Below, one piece after another: positions 48,201-57,445 of a stretch of 64,000 bases of DNA. Under the pieces are notes generated by a model. That model saw only the letters and a list, made by a program, of their open reading frames with translations, was not told the origin of the DNA and did not search any database. Made by a program: the position numbers and the translations under genes. The DNA is from Halictus rubicundus (lineage: Eukaryota; Arthropoda; Insecta; Hymenoptera; Halictidae). The first letter of the stretch is position 1. Each line of letters starts with the position of its first letter. Location: positions 19,385,943-19,449,942 of the forward strand of contig NC_135150.1 of the NCBI RefSeq assembly GCF_050948215.1, written 5' to 3'.

Positions 48201-49726
48201 GAAGCTTCCTCTTTCCAACGACGCCTTAAAAATTAACGTACGATTTTTTTTACCCAAATTAAACAACAAAACGATGAACAAGTTCGTTCATGGTGTACCT
48301 TGCAAAGTTGGCGGTACACCTTCCATTCAAAGTTCTGTAAAACGGACAAAAAAAATCGTACGTCAATTTTCAAGATCCCGTTGCAAAGGAGAAGCTTCGC
48401 CCTTCGAATCTACGGTGGACTCGTTCTCGGGAAAATTTTTTTAACGTTTTTACCGCCACTTCAATTTGCAGCTTTTTCGAGCAAAGACGTGTCTCGAGTT
48501 GGCTGCAACAGAAGCGAATAGTTGAACATTTCGATTCTCCTGTAACAGTTATTCGGAACGGATGTTCTTTACAATCATTTAGGGAACCTGTACCGATAGT
48601 ATAACAGTTTTCAAGCCCCCGGAACCCGGTTAGATCCCCATGGATTAGTTACAACTCGATCGTCAGCACGATCCACAGAGCGAAAGCTCCTCGTCGACGG
48701 TTCTCAGCGACGTTAGACGCGATCACACGCGATTTTTTCCTCGGTACAAACAAGGCTCGACGAGCTTCTATCATCCGAGAAACTGAGACACGCTACTCCC
48801 GGCAGCATGCTTCTCGTTTATTTCCGTCGCGATTCCCGAAAAGCTCCTCGCGATCTCTCTCTTTCTGTAGTGTTCTCGCGGGTTCTCTGGTAAATATGTA
48901 CCTTGGTTGAGTGCTGTTGTATGTGCTGGCTGAGTATTGTTTGTAAGGGAGGATATCAATTATACTGTGGCGTGAGAGGCATATGTATCGCGCGGATTTT
49001 CATCCTGGAGGATGAAAAGGACTAGGTCCTGCGAGAGAGGGCACGAGAGGCTGCACCGCCACCCTCTGGATCCCGAAATCGGCAGGGACTACGTGCGAAA
49101 ACCGCGTCGCGAACCGTTCCCAACGCTATCGACTACAACCAAAAATTCCAGGACCCCCATCCCTCGACCCTGAAACCCTCGAAAACTGAAAATTCCGCGA
49201 GGAAGGGCGGTCTCGGTTCAAAGGGAGGGCGAGAGGTGGGGGAAAAATAGAGAAGAGACTTTCCTCAACCGGGAGAAAGTAGGTCGCAAACTCTCGCGAA
49301 AGCTTGGCAGCTTGTTTTCGCAGTTGGCAAAAGGGAAACATCGATTCGTTTCTGGGCGTCAACTACTACGTGTGTATGCAAACGTTCTGACATCCCGTGG
49401 ATCTCGGAGATTGAGCATGGTTGTAAACGATTGCACCGAGGGTTCACGAGGCGATGGATTTGGACGATCGACCCCGGCGAAGATCGCCGATCGTTCGGGT
49501 GGCGAGCGTCGATCGCAAGCGTTAGGGTAACGCGATGGGGGCTGATACTCGGCACATCTGCAGCCAGCACATACTCTTCGATGGCGTGGTGGTTCTGCGT
49601 GCTGTCGACCTCGGTGATCGTGACCTCGGCGTTCTGATCGTGGCTCTCCCTGCGCTTGCTCGTCTTCTTCACTTTGCGAACCTTGCGCTCGGTGGTCGTG
49701 TACACTACACTGTCTACGTCCGCCAT
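29197..49726 (-). CDS. Lmpt: Limpet (four-and-a-half LIM domain protein)
   Basis: This is the insect FHL-family protein Limpet. FHL proteins are zinc-binding scaffolds at the sarcomere and nuclear coactivators; catalytic activity is not expected. Exons in transcript order are 49575-49726, 47594-47783, 44216-44390, 29909-30078, 29632-29818 and 29197-29354. Borders are GT/AG with matching phases (2,0,1,0,1), totalling 1,032 nt (343 aa). An N-terminal basic/Ser-Thr stretch (KVRKVKKTSKRRES) leads into a half LIM (WHSGHFCCWQC...CIKC) and four full LIM domains starting at CEEC, CDGC, CVKC and CTAC, ending CPECAKMKLM. The ATG at 49726 has a favourable context (ACGATGG). The 14-kb intron between exons 3 and 4 holds most of the repeats. 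Longer isoforms may use exons outside the window. A minus-strand AATAAA occurs at about 28091. Confidence 0.95.
29632..29818 (-). CDS. Lmpt: Limpet exon 5 (LIM3)
   Basis: The exon reads IITSGGVTYKNEPWHRDCF, then TCSNCNNSLAGQRFT, KPYCADCFGELFAKK and CTACSKPIT. It ends with a single base before GTAACC. It completes LIM3 and begins LIM4. Confidence 0.96.
29909..30078 (-). CDS. Lmpt: Limpet exon 4 (LIM2)
   Basis: The exon reads GTKKMEYKTRQWHEKCF, then CCVVCKNPIGTKSFI, REQEIYCAGCYEDKFAT and CVKCNK, and ends AACAAG|GTATTG. It completes LIM2 and supplies the first CxxC of LIM3. Confidence 0.96.
30327..30503. mobile_element. CTGCGGAT-family short element, copy 2
   Basis: The left end TAGGCTGCGGATCTTTATG and the right end CATAAAATCCGCCGTCTA are inverted. 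The interior is 177 bp in total and AT-rich. It is intronic to Limpet. Confidence 0.6.
30541..30890. repeat. Two-copy tandem repeat, period 195 bp
   Basis: AGCAAAAGAGGGTAGTCTTC at 30561 recurs as AGCAAAAGAGGGTGGTCTTC at 30756. High identity continues through CATTTTCATGTCCCT, CCAACCCTAATTACAG and CAAAAGTC. Intronic to Limpet. Confidence 0.9.
31562..31965. mobile_element. TTAA-flanked MITE, 404 bp
   Basis: TTAA lies at 31558-31561 and 31966-31969. The termini are CCCCTTGCGCTATTATTT at the left and, read inward from the right, CCCCTTGCCCTACAATAT. Non-coding interior; a piggyBac-type non-autonomous element in the Limpet intron. Confidence 0.75.
32438..32600. mobile_element. CTGCGGAT-family short element, degenerate copy
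   Basis: The left end CCGCGGATCCTCGTGC is followed by AAAATAAAAATTGTC as in other copies. The body contains TGTTTCAAATTGTAG, shared with the 8.5-kb copy, and the right end is degraded (CATAAAATTCAGTCTTC). Confidence 0.45.
32601..33185. repeat. Tandem repeat, period exactly 161 bp, about 3.6 copies
   Basis: GGTAAC(T/C)TCGTTAC occurs at 32601, 32762, 32923 and 33084, each 161 bp apart. The units share GGACAATAAAGTGTC, CCAGATTTGTTAGTC, TTGGTGACCATTTTAGG and TTGATCATTGGATCATTG. Intronic to Limpet and non-coding. Confidence 0.95.
33249..33281. repeat. (CT)n microsatellite
   Basis: Pure CT run of about 33 bp, just after the 161-bp array. Confidence 0.9.
35186..35395. mobile_element. TTAA-flanked MITE, 210 bp
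   Basis: TTAA lies at 35182-35185 and 35396-35399. The terminal inverted repeats are CACTTTGACTGCC and, from the right, CACGTTGACTATC. A further TTAACACG end starts at about 35409 next to a GATGACCGG motif also present in the 7.04-kb element, suggesting a second, incomplete relative. Confidence 0.65.
36109..36294. mobile_element. CTGCGGAT-family short element, copy
   Basis: The left end is degenerate (TGTGGATCTTTAATCG); the right end AAAATCCGCAGTCAA is clear. About 186 bp, AT-rich, intronic to Limpet. Confidence 0.45.
37170..37600. repeat. Diverged repeats of about 55-65 bp
   Basis: Phrases of the type CTAGGATCATCATCCCCAAAATTAA recur at least seven times with indels. They are too diverged for a consensus by eye and carry no open frame. 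Confidence 0.6.
38671..38875 (-). CDS. Lmpt: Probable alternative first exon of Limpet (68 codons)
   Basis: This frame lies inside the large Limpet intron on the same strand. It starts MATDTLSERLSSKLH at an ATG with a good context (GAAATGG), runs through a charged stretch (EERIKRAKEKDEDVAIF) and a Cys-containing segment (KFRCCLGRDCLMGDPKK), and reaches a donor CCAG|GTGACC. Its phase (one base left over) is exactly the phase required by the exon at 30078, which also accepts from exon 3. Splicing to 30078 would give a 239-aa isoform lacking the half LIM, LIM1 and the first zinc pair of LIM2. GC-rich third positions and the lack of repeats support coding. A separate nested gene is the alternative. 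Confidence 0.65.
39968..40000. repeat. (CT)n microsatellite
   Basis: CT tract with one TGT interruption. Confidence 0.85.
41634..42420. repeat. Tandem repeat, period exactly 187 bp, about 4 copies
   Basis: GAGAAGTTCGACCTTTCTGC starts at 41641, 41828, 42015 and 42202, each 187 bp apart. Units share CAAGTAATCGATTTTTCTTC, TTAACGCGGTGGTAGAG and CGCAATTAATAAATTGC (an inner palindrome). The fourth copy is more diverged and a fifth is truncated near 42370. Open frames on the minus strand merely follow the repeat. Confidence 0.95.
44216..44390 (-). CDS. Lmpt: Limpet exon 3 (LIM1 end, start of LIM2)
   Basis: The exon opens DLSYKDKHWHEACFLC after a TTCCAG acceptor, continues NRCRVSLVDKQFGSK and IYCGNCYDAQFAS, then CDGCGEIFRA, and ends with one base before GTACGT. 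Zinc ligands H, C, C, C, C and C of LIM1 are all present. The exon precedes the 14-kb intron. Confidence 0.95.
44775..45270. repeat. Tandem repeat, period 175-179 bp, about 3 copies
   Basis: GTGACGRCTTAAAA anchors lie at 44783, 44958 and 45137. Each unit contains CTTTTGAAGTGTAGAAA, then a T-run ending TTTTTCCAG, then CAGAACTCGGAAGACGAG. Near the end of each unit is a donor-like GTGAAC/GTGAGC after TAG or CAG. Intronic to Limpet; see findings. Confidence 0.9.
47594..47783 (-). CDS. Lmpt: Limpet exon 2 (half LIM and start of LIM1)
   Basis: The exon reads GEYTKAMNKDWHSGHFCC, then WQCDESLTGQRYV..., HPYCIKCYE and CEECNKIIGIDSK. It holds the second zinc module of the half LIM domain and the first CxxC of LIM1. 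Two acceptors lie 11 bp apart (TTTTTCCAG and ATTTTCAG); only the downstream one (exon start 47783) keeps frame with exon 1. Confidence 0.93.
48205..48405. repeat. Intronic inverted repeat / long hairpin
   Basis: The arm around 48200-48255 (AGCTTCCTCTTTCCAACG, then ACGTACGATTTTTTTT) is matched in inverted orientation around 48340-48400 (AAAAAAAATCGTACGT, then CAAAGGAGAAGCT). There is a loop of roughly 90 bp. Arms are about 50 bp with some mismatches. It lies in Limpet intron 1. Confidence 0.7.
49575..49726 (-). CDS. Lmpt: Limpet exon 1 (N-terminus)
   Basis: It encodes 50 codons plus two bases: MADVDSVVYTTTERK, a basic KVKKTSKRRES stretch, then EVTITEVDSTQNHHAIE. It ends at the donor GAAGA|GTATGTG. 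The two leftover bases GA are completed by T from the next exon to give Asp. Upstream sequence to about 50.2 kb is GA-rich and CpG-rich, suitable for a 5' UTR or promoter. Confidence 0.85.
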
Positions 49727-49957
49727 CGTTCTCTCTCGTTACTGCTGGTAAAATCGGTTCTCTGTGTTTCCGCGTACGCTCTCGCTCTCTCTTTCTCAAA
49801 AGAGACTCTGGATCACCGGATCGATCGCGATCTGGAGGACTTCTGGCGAATCCGTGCACCGATCGGGATACAGGAGAGGACTGACCGGGTCCAGGGAAAC
49901 GATGGGTCCAGAAACGAACGGCGACTGGCGCTCCAAGGGAACAAGAGTCGCACAGAG

Positions 49958-50052
49958 AGAGAGAGAGAGACAGAATGAATGAGAGAGAGACAGAGAGGGA
50001 GAGAGAGTGAGTGGTGGTATGCGTGCGTGCGTGCGTGCGTGTGGTGGTGGTG
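49958..50052. repeat. GA-rich tract and GCGT repeat upstream of Limpet exon 1
   Basis: Interrupted GA runs (49958-50010) are followed by five GCGTGCGT-type tetranucleotides and a GGT run. The position, about 230-330 bp upstream of the Limpet ATG, makes it part of the promoter or 5' UTR; GA runs are candidate GAGA-factor sites (inference). Confidence 0.7.
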
Positions 50053-50369
50053 GTTTTCGTCGCTATGGAAATGGACGATGGAAACCGGAGCGGAGTGTGC
50101 GACCAGAGAGTCTTCCTTCCGTGTTAACCAGCAGCTTTCGAGCTTGCGAACCGACTGAAATCTAGGATCGGCTCGCTCCGGGCGTCATCATATCGGGACG
50201 CTATTTTCGGCGTCCCGACGACTCCAGAAACGCGCCTCGCCGCTCAGCGTCGCGACGCGACGCGTCTCCGCCACCCTCTTCGCCCGCCGTGAACCCCTTC
50301 CGCCCCGCGTTTTCTCCTACTTCTCCGAGATTCGAGATGCAGTGTGCCGGGTGCAACTTTTCTACGACA

Positions 50370-50425
50370 CCCCTCTCTCTCACGCTCTCTCTCTCTCTCT
50401 CTTACTCTCTCTCTCTTCCTCTTTC
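50370..50425. repeat. CT-rich microsatellite
   Basis: Interrupted CT run followed by a CTT run at 50456-50475. Confidence 0.85.
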
Positions 50426-50648
50426 TGGTTTGCGAGGTCTCTGCTATGCTACCTCTTCGTCTTCTTCTTCTTCGTCCACCGAGACAGCGATATGACCCTC
50501 GTCTCGCGACGGGTTCAGGACACCGTCAATGATCCACGCTAATAAGGCGAGCTTCTCGGTTCGTAATTGGTGGACTGCGGATTTGTATCCATGATTAAAT
50601 TTGTCTGCATAGAAACGTGTTTACTCCCCGAACCCCTCGCCTCGCAAC

Positions 50649-51210
50649 TAGACTGCGGATCTTTAGGGTAAGGGACACAAGTACTGTGGGGGTACCAATT
50701 ACTGTGTCTATATTAATTATACTTACTTTTAAAGCATAATGAATCATTAAAAAAGAGGTATTAAATTTGTTTATTAAAATCAGTCAATGTATATCCGATG
50801 TCAATATATTTCCAGTCGATGTATCTTTTTTAAATATCTTTTTATATATCAATTCTTTTTTATGTCTTTTTTAATATTTATTATGCTTTAAAAATAAGTA
50901 TAATCAATATAGGCACAGTAATTGGTACCCCCACAATAATTGGGTCCCTTAATCTATGCAAAATAAAAATTATTCAAGCCAAAGTTCTTGCTATCCTTAA
51001 TGATTTTGAGAAGTTTGAACCGATAAATTATGTTCTCAACACTGAACATACCAAGCATTAAAAGTACCTGGTGAATATAGCGTTATAAGAATGACATTAT
51101 TTTCCATTAATACAGCTTTATAACTTTAACAATTGCAAAACATAAAACCGGTCATTTGGTAGAAGTTAATTTATCCATTCTTGTCGTAAATGCATAAGTA
51201 CCGCAGTCTA
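50649..51210. mobile_element. CTGCGGAT-family element split by a nested MITE
   Basis: The left end TAGACTGCGGATCTTTAG is interrupted at 50669-50951 by a TA-flanked MITE. It resumes as ATCTATGCAAAATAAAAATT, the sequence that directly follows the left end in intact copies. The right end is CATAAGTACCGCAGTCTA at 51193-51210. Removing the insert leaves an element of about 280 bp. Confidence 0.65.
50671..50949. mobile_element. TA-flanked MITE, 279 bp, long terminal inverted repeats
   Basis: TA is duplicated at 50669-50670 and 50950-50951. The ends are AGGGACACAAGTACTGTGGG and, inward from the right, AGGGACCCAATTATTGTGGG. Inverted identity extends about 75 bp (GGGGTACCAATTACTGTG, AAGCATAAT). A TA target and AT-rich core with no ORF fit a Tc1/mariner-type MITE. 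Confidence 0.85.
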
Positions 51211-51589
51211 ATAATTATCCATCTGCGAAGCTACCCTTGTAAGGCCCGTTCCTCCCCCATTTTTGACGGTGTCGCTTCCTTTCGGTTTTTCCTCTCTTCC
51301 TTTTCTTTTCATTCGACACTTCTGACCGCGGATATTTCGGGACCCTGACGCTCGCCTCTCCTCTCCTCTCATCGAGACGAGAAACAGAGACGAGATTCGC
51401 GGATTCCAAAGCACGATCGACGATCCAGAGCTTTTTGATCGAAGGGGAGCACTGAACGATGGAGGAATCGTGTCTTTAAGTATTGTTGTGTGGAAGTGTT
51501 CGTGTGATCCTTGCATGGTGGACCCTTACGACAACTGTACAATTGACGATGCTTACCGTCTGCAGAGTTCTGTTTATCAACTTTTTGAA

Positions 51590-51840
51590 ACGTGCTTTTT
51601 AAGGGATGTTTCCTAAACTCTTCTGCCCCTAATCGATCAAATTCCAATTTAAATCTGTCACCAGAAATTTCTAATTTCATAAAAGTGACAAACTTCTTTC
51701 GTATTTTTGATGGGATATTTTCTAAACACACCGATAAATCTTTTGTCCCTAATGAAAGAAATTGCACTTTATGTCGCCAGAAATTTTAAAAAATTTGAAC
51801 TTTATATACGCTGGTGTAAGTGACAAACTTCTTTCAAATT
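51590..51840. repeat. Diverged repeat, about 110-125 bp units
   Basis: CACCAGAAATTTCTAATTTC / CGCCAGAAATTTTAAAAAAT and AAGTGACAAACTTCTTTC (twice) mark two to three imperfect copies. Confidence 0.55.
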
Positions 51841-52719
51841 TTGCTCCCAACAGAGCAACGACCAATATAAATTAATTACCGAAATTTGCTAATTTTCCAT
51901 AAGTTTGTACAAGTGACGAGAGTTCATTCGCCAACTGATTCCTTGTGGTGGGAATGAAATGAAAATACTATTTATTTCCTACATGCTCGGTTAAACGTGT
52001 CATGAACGCGTAACGTAACGATTATTTTAAAACACAACAAAATCGTGGGAGTCAGAACGTGTATGACGCTATCTAGATTTTCCGAGCAACATGACTCATT
52101 TCAATGTATACACATTGTAGATTAAATCCGTAGAAATTTCTGGCTTGCGCGTCCATCAATTTTGAATTTTTCTTCATAAACCTCTCGCTTAACCCAGCAT
52201 TTCCCAAGGTCCCCGGAGGGTTAATGAAAGCATTTATCGACGAACGTGTTCCAGTTGCAGCAAGATTATGGGAATTAGGTCCGAAATACCAGAACCGGAG
52301 CCGAGAGCTCGCAGTATTTCCGTCGGCGTTCAATCGACGGGAATAATTCTCATTGTCGGGCCGGCTGGCGCTTTAGCACAGAATAGAGCGATAAACATTG
52401 TTCACGGACTAACGTGGATCGTTTATGGTTCGCCGAGGTCGCGAGCCTCGGTATCCGAGGTCTCGAATTCAACATGTACCTCCGACAAACTCGAATCTTC
52501 TCCGGGAACAAATGCGTTACAGGCAACAGGTCCAGACCAACGAACACGTAAGACAACAACCAAAAATATTCGTCAAAGACCGAATTTTGATACTCGAACC
52601 GATCCCAATCTCCTTCACAACTGAACGCAAACGCTTCCGGAAAAAAAGCTAAGAAATGCACCAAAAAGTTTATTAAGTCTCGATTGAATTTACTTGCAGC
52701 TCCTCCACTATTGAATAAA

Positions 52720-53560
52720 AATGATTCTCAAGAAAAAGGTCAAAGGTAACTCAAATTTGTCAAGCATTGACCGACTTCCTGAAACATCAAGCTTCGAGAT
52801 CCTAGGTCTCAAATTGATCACGCGATTAATTTGTGGCGACTACCTCCTACGCTCGCCAGCAGATGGCCAAATAGTTAACACCTTTCCCGCTGGTACCTGA
52901 TCCTTCACCGATCCCTATATATACAGTCCTCAACTGCCTTCCCATATTCCAGCGTAGACCCATCAGGGCCTTAGCAACGAGTCCTCTATCGGGCCTAGGA
53001 CGAAACCATCCCTTTTCTTTCTCTCTCAACACTACACATCACCCTCCACCAAAGATTCAAAAGAAGTAGTAGCATCTCTTCGTGAACAAAAAATCTTTTT
53101 CAGGAAAAAGGTCAACGGAAACGCGCACTGCTAACAAAACAGAACTTTGTCAAAAGCATATCGATATCCTTAAAATATCAATCCTCTAGATCGAAGATAT
53201 CTGCAATAAAACACGCAATGAACTCTAAACTTTGCTGTGAGCAAAATGTTATCGGGAAGAACGTGTGTCGAAGGTAAACGAGATTTGATAATCTTCCCCA
53301 CGAACAAATGCTTTTCAAGAGAAAGGTCAAAAGCAACGCTAACAGCAGAGCAAATTTGTCAAGCATCGATTTCCTGAAACACGCGCATCCTCTAGATCCA
53401 ATATCTCGAATTAAACATATACAGCTCCAGTGAACTCTAAACTTCTCCCCGATGAAGATGTTATCAGAAGGTAGGTCGAAGGTAACGGATTGATCCGCAA
53501 ATCGAAGAAATTAGTGAAGCATCGACCGGTTTCCTGAACTATCGTCAGAGGGCGACGCCT
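52720..53560. repeat. Diverged repeats with irregular 150-370 bp spacing
   Basis: Copies share GAAAAAGGTCAA, then TTTGTCAAGCAT, CTTCCTGAAACA and ATCCTCTAGATC, at about 52731, 53103, 53318 and 53467. No coding frame is kept. Confidence 0.55.
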
Positions 53561-56299
53561 TGATCGCGTGCCAAACAGGTGGTTCCTGGTGTGGAGCCGC
53601 GCGAAAAATAGAGAAGAAATCCGCCGAGTGTAATTGGGTCGGAATGTTTCACACGTCACCAATACCTGCGTGGCCACCAACTCTCCCCACGCCTTCTCAC
53701 TCGCGATACTAATCTCTCCCCCGCGACCGAAATCAATTCGACGAATCGTTTTTCTCGAAAATAAACCCCCGGTTTTCTATCTATCTCTCTCTCTCTCTTT
53801 CCACGACATTTATCATTCGTACCGCTGACTGATCGTCTCCCACGTGATTTATTGTTTACTGTTGTCCACTGATTCTTGGACGTGACATTGGCGGGATGAG
53901 TCGTGGCTAAATAAATAATATTTATGACTTTTAGAGTCGGGTTTGCAGTGCAATCCGTAACTACGAAGCCTGTAATATAGGAAATTCTGTGCTCTTTCCG
54001 ATGGATTGACGGTTAATGAAAGGAGAAATATGTACAATTTCTAATAGATCATTTCTTGAAATTACAGTAGATTCTGCGACCAAAAATTGTTTAAGAAGAC
54101 TGTATATTTTCTGTAAGATTACCGTGAGATATTGCAATTTCACGATACACCAAAGTACAATATTAATGCAGTGTGAACAAATTTTGCCAGAAATAAATTT
54201 TAAAGGGAGAATCGATGAACCGAAATGTTGCAACTTTGTTCCATGATATTCATAAATCAAACAATTTTTGTTTTCTGTACTTGAAAATCCCGAGTGTAGA
54301 CACGAGTTGCAATTGGACTCTGATCTTCACAAAAGAATTTGTTCTATATAAAAATACACGGTCTAAAAATACATGTTCGGCTGTGACAATGTTTTATAGT
54401 CTTCAGAATTCTTTGGGCTAAAAATGACAGGAATTCTACCGATCGAACAATAGTACTAGTTTAAAAGAAGAATCTAGATTGGCGTTTATGCAAGTTTCGA
54501 GGCTTCTCCGATTTGTCAGTAAAGATTGTTGAACAAATGGGGGCTGAGGTTTCCGGTGGGTCGGCCGGATATTTTCTCAGAAAGTAATCGCGATGTATCA
54601 TTTCCCCATCGTTGCCAGAATGCGCGAGGAACGCCGGGCCCGTTATAAATAGCTGGAAAATGAAAATCGCCCGTGACAGGAGAACGCGATCGCCCACGCG
54701 AATCGAGGATCGCATCGGGTGGTAACATAATATCAACGAAGGGGTCCGGAAGAGGCGCGCGTCGCCCGATTAAAAATATATCCTCCGAGAAAAAGCGGGT
54801 CGACCAAAAAAGAGGGACACCGTGAAGCCGGATCTCTCGATCGCAGTGGTACAGCACCGATTTTACTCCGGCGGGAACATCGATCCTCGAATCAACTAGA
54901 AATTCACTCCCGATTCTCTCCATCAAGCTTTCGTCAATCCATTAACATTCAAACCATTGGCCTCGAGAGAGTACTGAATCAATAAAATCTATATAATGAG
55001 ATCCAACGTGAATAAAACTGGCAATTATAGTACCCTACAAGATACGTGAAATTACTGTCTCACATGACCGGTGTCAATAAAATGTCGTAGCAAATCGTAG
55101 CAAAATAATAAATAAATGAATGAACGCGTTCGAGTTGCTGATCTGGCAGCCGATATGAGAAATGTCTCCCAGTGCAAAGAGTTAAATCTTAGAAATTGTA
55201 ATAAACTTCGGCTTCTGCGACTCACGCGGCCTATAATACTGTGCCAGAATCATCGCGAAAGCATTCAACAGAATTCGCTAAACACGGAAATTATTCATTT
55301 CTTGCAAATCAGAATAAAATCCTAGTTCCTTCTCAACCACACAATCCTTGGAAACACATACAGCAACGATGGAAAAGTTCTAATCAGCAGACTGTCGATT
55401 TCATGCATTCACTTATTTTAAAATGGGAGAAAGATTAAGAGAATATCAATTTTTCATTTTCAATGTATCAAAATTATTAAAGGTTGAAAGAACTTTTTGC
55501 GTGGCCCCTGCTTAAAATTAATTCACAAAATGTTTACTTTGCAGATTCGCAGTCTACTAATTAGAGATCTATGAAATAAATCCTAGTGCAATTTGTTCGC
55601 TTTCCAGAGCGTAATGCGGAAATCCTAGTGTATTGTCCAAAGAGGGTCAGGAAAAATTTCGAAAAATTCTCCAATGTTCAGAAAAGGTTCTTCAGTTTTC
55701 CAGAATTCGACAGAACCGAATTCCGCGCCGCTGCAAGAGGGAAACCCTGCCGAAGTGTCCCCTCTCGCGTAAACGGCTCGCCTCGGCCGCGATATATGCG
55801 TATATTATTTGCAGACGGGCATGAGATTGATATTTTGGGAGACCCCACGCGAGCCACACGGCACCAATAAACGCCACGGGCCGCGAGGCTGTTTCGTGCG
55901 AACATCCGCCGGATTTTCTCGCCCCGTCCCCGGCTCCATTTTTCTTTCCCCATCCACGGAAAACAGCCGTTCCAACTAATCCGGTTGCCCAACTTTAGAT
56001 AACAATAGCAGGAGAGCGGGACCACGCATGCTGGCCGCACCCTGTCATCGCGGGTCTCTCGTGCCAATGGTTTTTAACCGTTCCGAGTCGCTGATGCGCT
56101 TGGATATCCTCAGTAGAACGAGTTCGGTCTAAGATGTCTCTCAAAAACACGGACTACGGTTCGGTATAGAGGAAATCATTTTTCTGTCCGTTCGTCGCTG
56201 CTCGTCCCAGTTGACAGCGATTTTCGTACGAGATCCTTGCGAGCGAATTCACTTTTGGTTTCGTTGCTGACACAAGTTGGGAGCTTTATCGAGAACGAA

Positions 56300-57180
56300 G
56301 AGCCTTGTGAGTATTCGATTCACGAACTCCGGTAGAACATTCAGTTTTAGCGTGTTCAACAGGTGCTAGGAGGAGCAAGACGCCGAAGAGTGTTATTTAC
56401 ACGAATGAGAAGAATGGAAAAGTGGCAGAACGGAAAACGAAACTGAACGCCGAATTTTGTGAGTATCGGAGTTGCGAGATTTTATAGAGCACAGTTTTAA
56501 CGTGTTCGACAGGTACGAGCAGAACCCTGAAGAGTGTTATTTACAAGAATGAAACGATTGGATAGGTAGAAGAGCGAAAACCGAAACTGAACGCCGAATT
56601 TTGTGAGTATTGGAGTTGCGAGATTTTATAGAGCACAGTTTTAACGTGTTCCACAGGTACGAGCAGAACCCTGAAGAGTGTTATTTACAAGAATGAAACG
56701 ATTGGATAGGTGGAAGAGCGAAAACCGAAACCGAATGCTGAATCTTGTGAGTATTCGATCCGCGAATTTTTATAGAGCACAGTTTTAACGTGTTCGACAG
56801 GTGCGAGCAGAACCCTGAAGAGTGTTATTTGCAAGAATGAAATGATTGGATAGGTGGAAGAGCGAAAACCGAAAGTGAATGCTAAATCTTGTGAGTACTC
56901 GCTCCGTAAATTTTTATAGAGCACAGTTTTAACGTGTTCGACAGGTGCGAGCAGAACCCAGTGTTATTAACAATTACGAGAAGAACAGAAAAGTGGAAGA
57001 GCGAAAACCGAAACTGACCGCGGAGCATCGTGAGTATGCGAAGTTTGATGGAGAACAGTTTTAACGAGTTGAACAGGTGCGAGCATTATGACCAGTGTTA
57101 TTTACAAGAATGAAACGAGCAAAGAAGTGGAAGGACGAACGAAAAACGAAACCGAACGAAAGGATGAACACGTAAGCGTT
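56300..57180 (+). repeat. 144-bp tandem repeat resembling an exon-intron cassette
   Basis: TTGTGAGTA anchors lie at 56307, 56459, 56603, 56747, 56891 and 57030 (CGTGAGTA in the last), spaced 152, 144, 144, 144 and 139 bp. Each unit has a donor-like GTGAGTA, about 54 bp, then TTTTAACGTGTTCGACAG (branch-like TTTTAAC plus AG), then about 90 bp ending at the next GTGAGTA. The final unit ends at ACAC|GTAAGC. In one phase the first and last 90-bp segments are open and similar (SVIYTNEKNG.. and SVIYKNETSK..). The second to fourth carry TAG in the same place and the fifth a deletion. No start codon is in frame upstream, so coding is unproven. Confidence 0.85.
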
Positions 57181-57445
57181 AGGCTGTGTCCTAATCGGAT
57201 GTTGCTGTAGAGACAAAATCCTTGTTGTTCGGGGGACTGACTAATCCGACGAGAAACAAACAAGACACATTCTATGGTTGCGTCCAAATTGGCAACGCGT
57301 GCGATGCGACAATGATGAATATGTATGTCGGTTGCGTTGCTTGACTCTGAGACTTGTTTGTTTTTTGCCGCGTTCCATCTTATAATTTCATAGAGGTACT
57401 GTTTTCCGGAGTCCAAGCAGACTTGTTTTATGAGACAATGATCGA

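Noticed and set aside
48771..48959. 62-codon minus ORF as a further Limpet exon
   Set aside because: No usable donor in phase with the 47783 acceptor and no similarity to Limpet N-termini that I can see.
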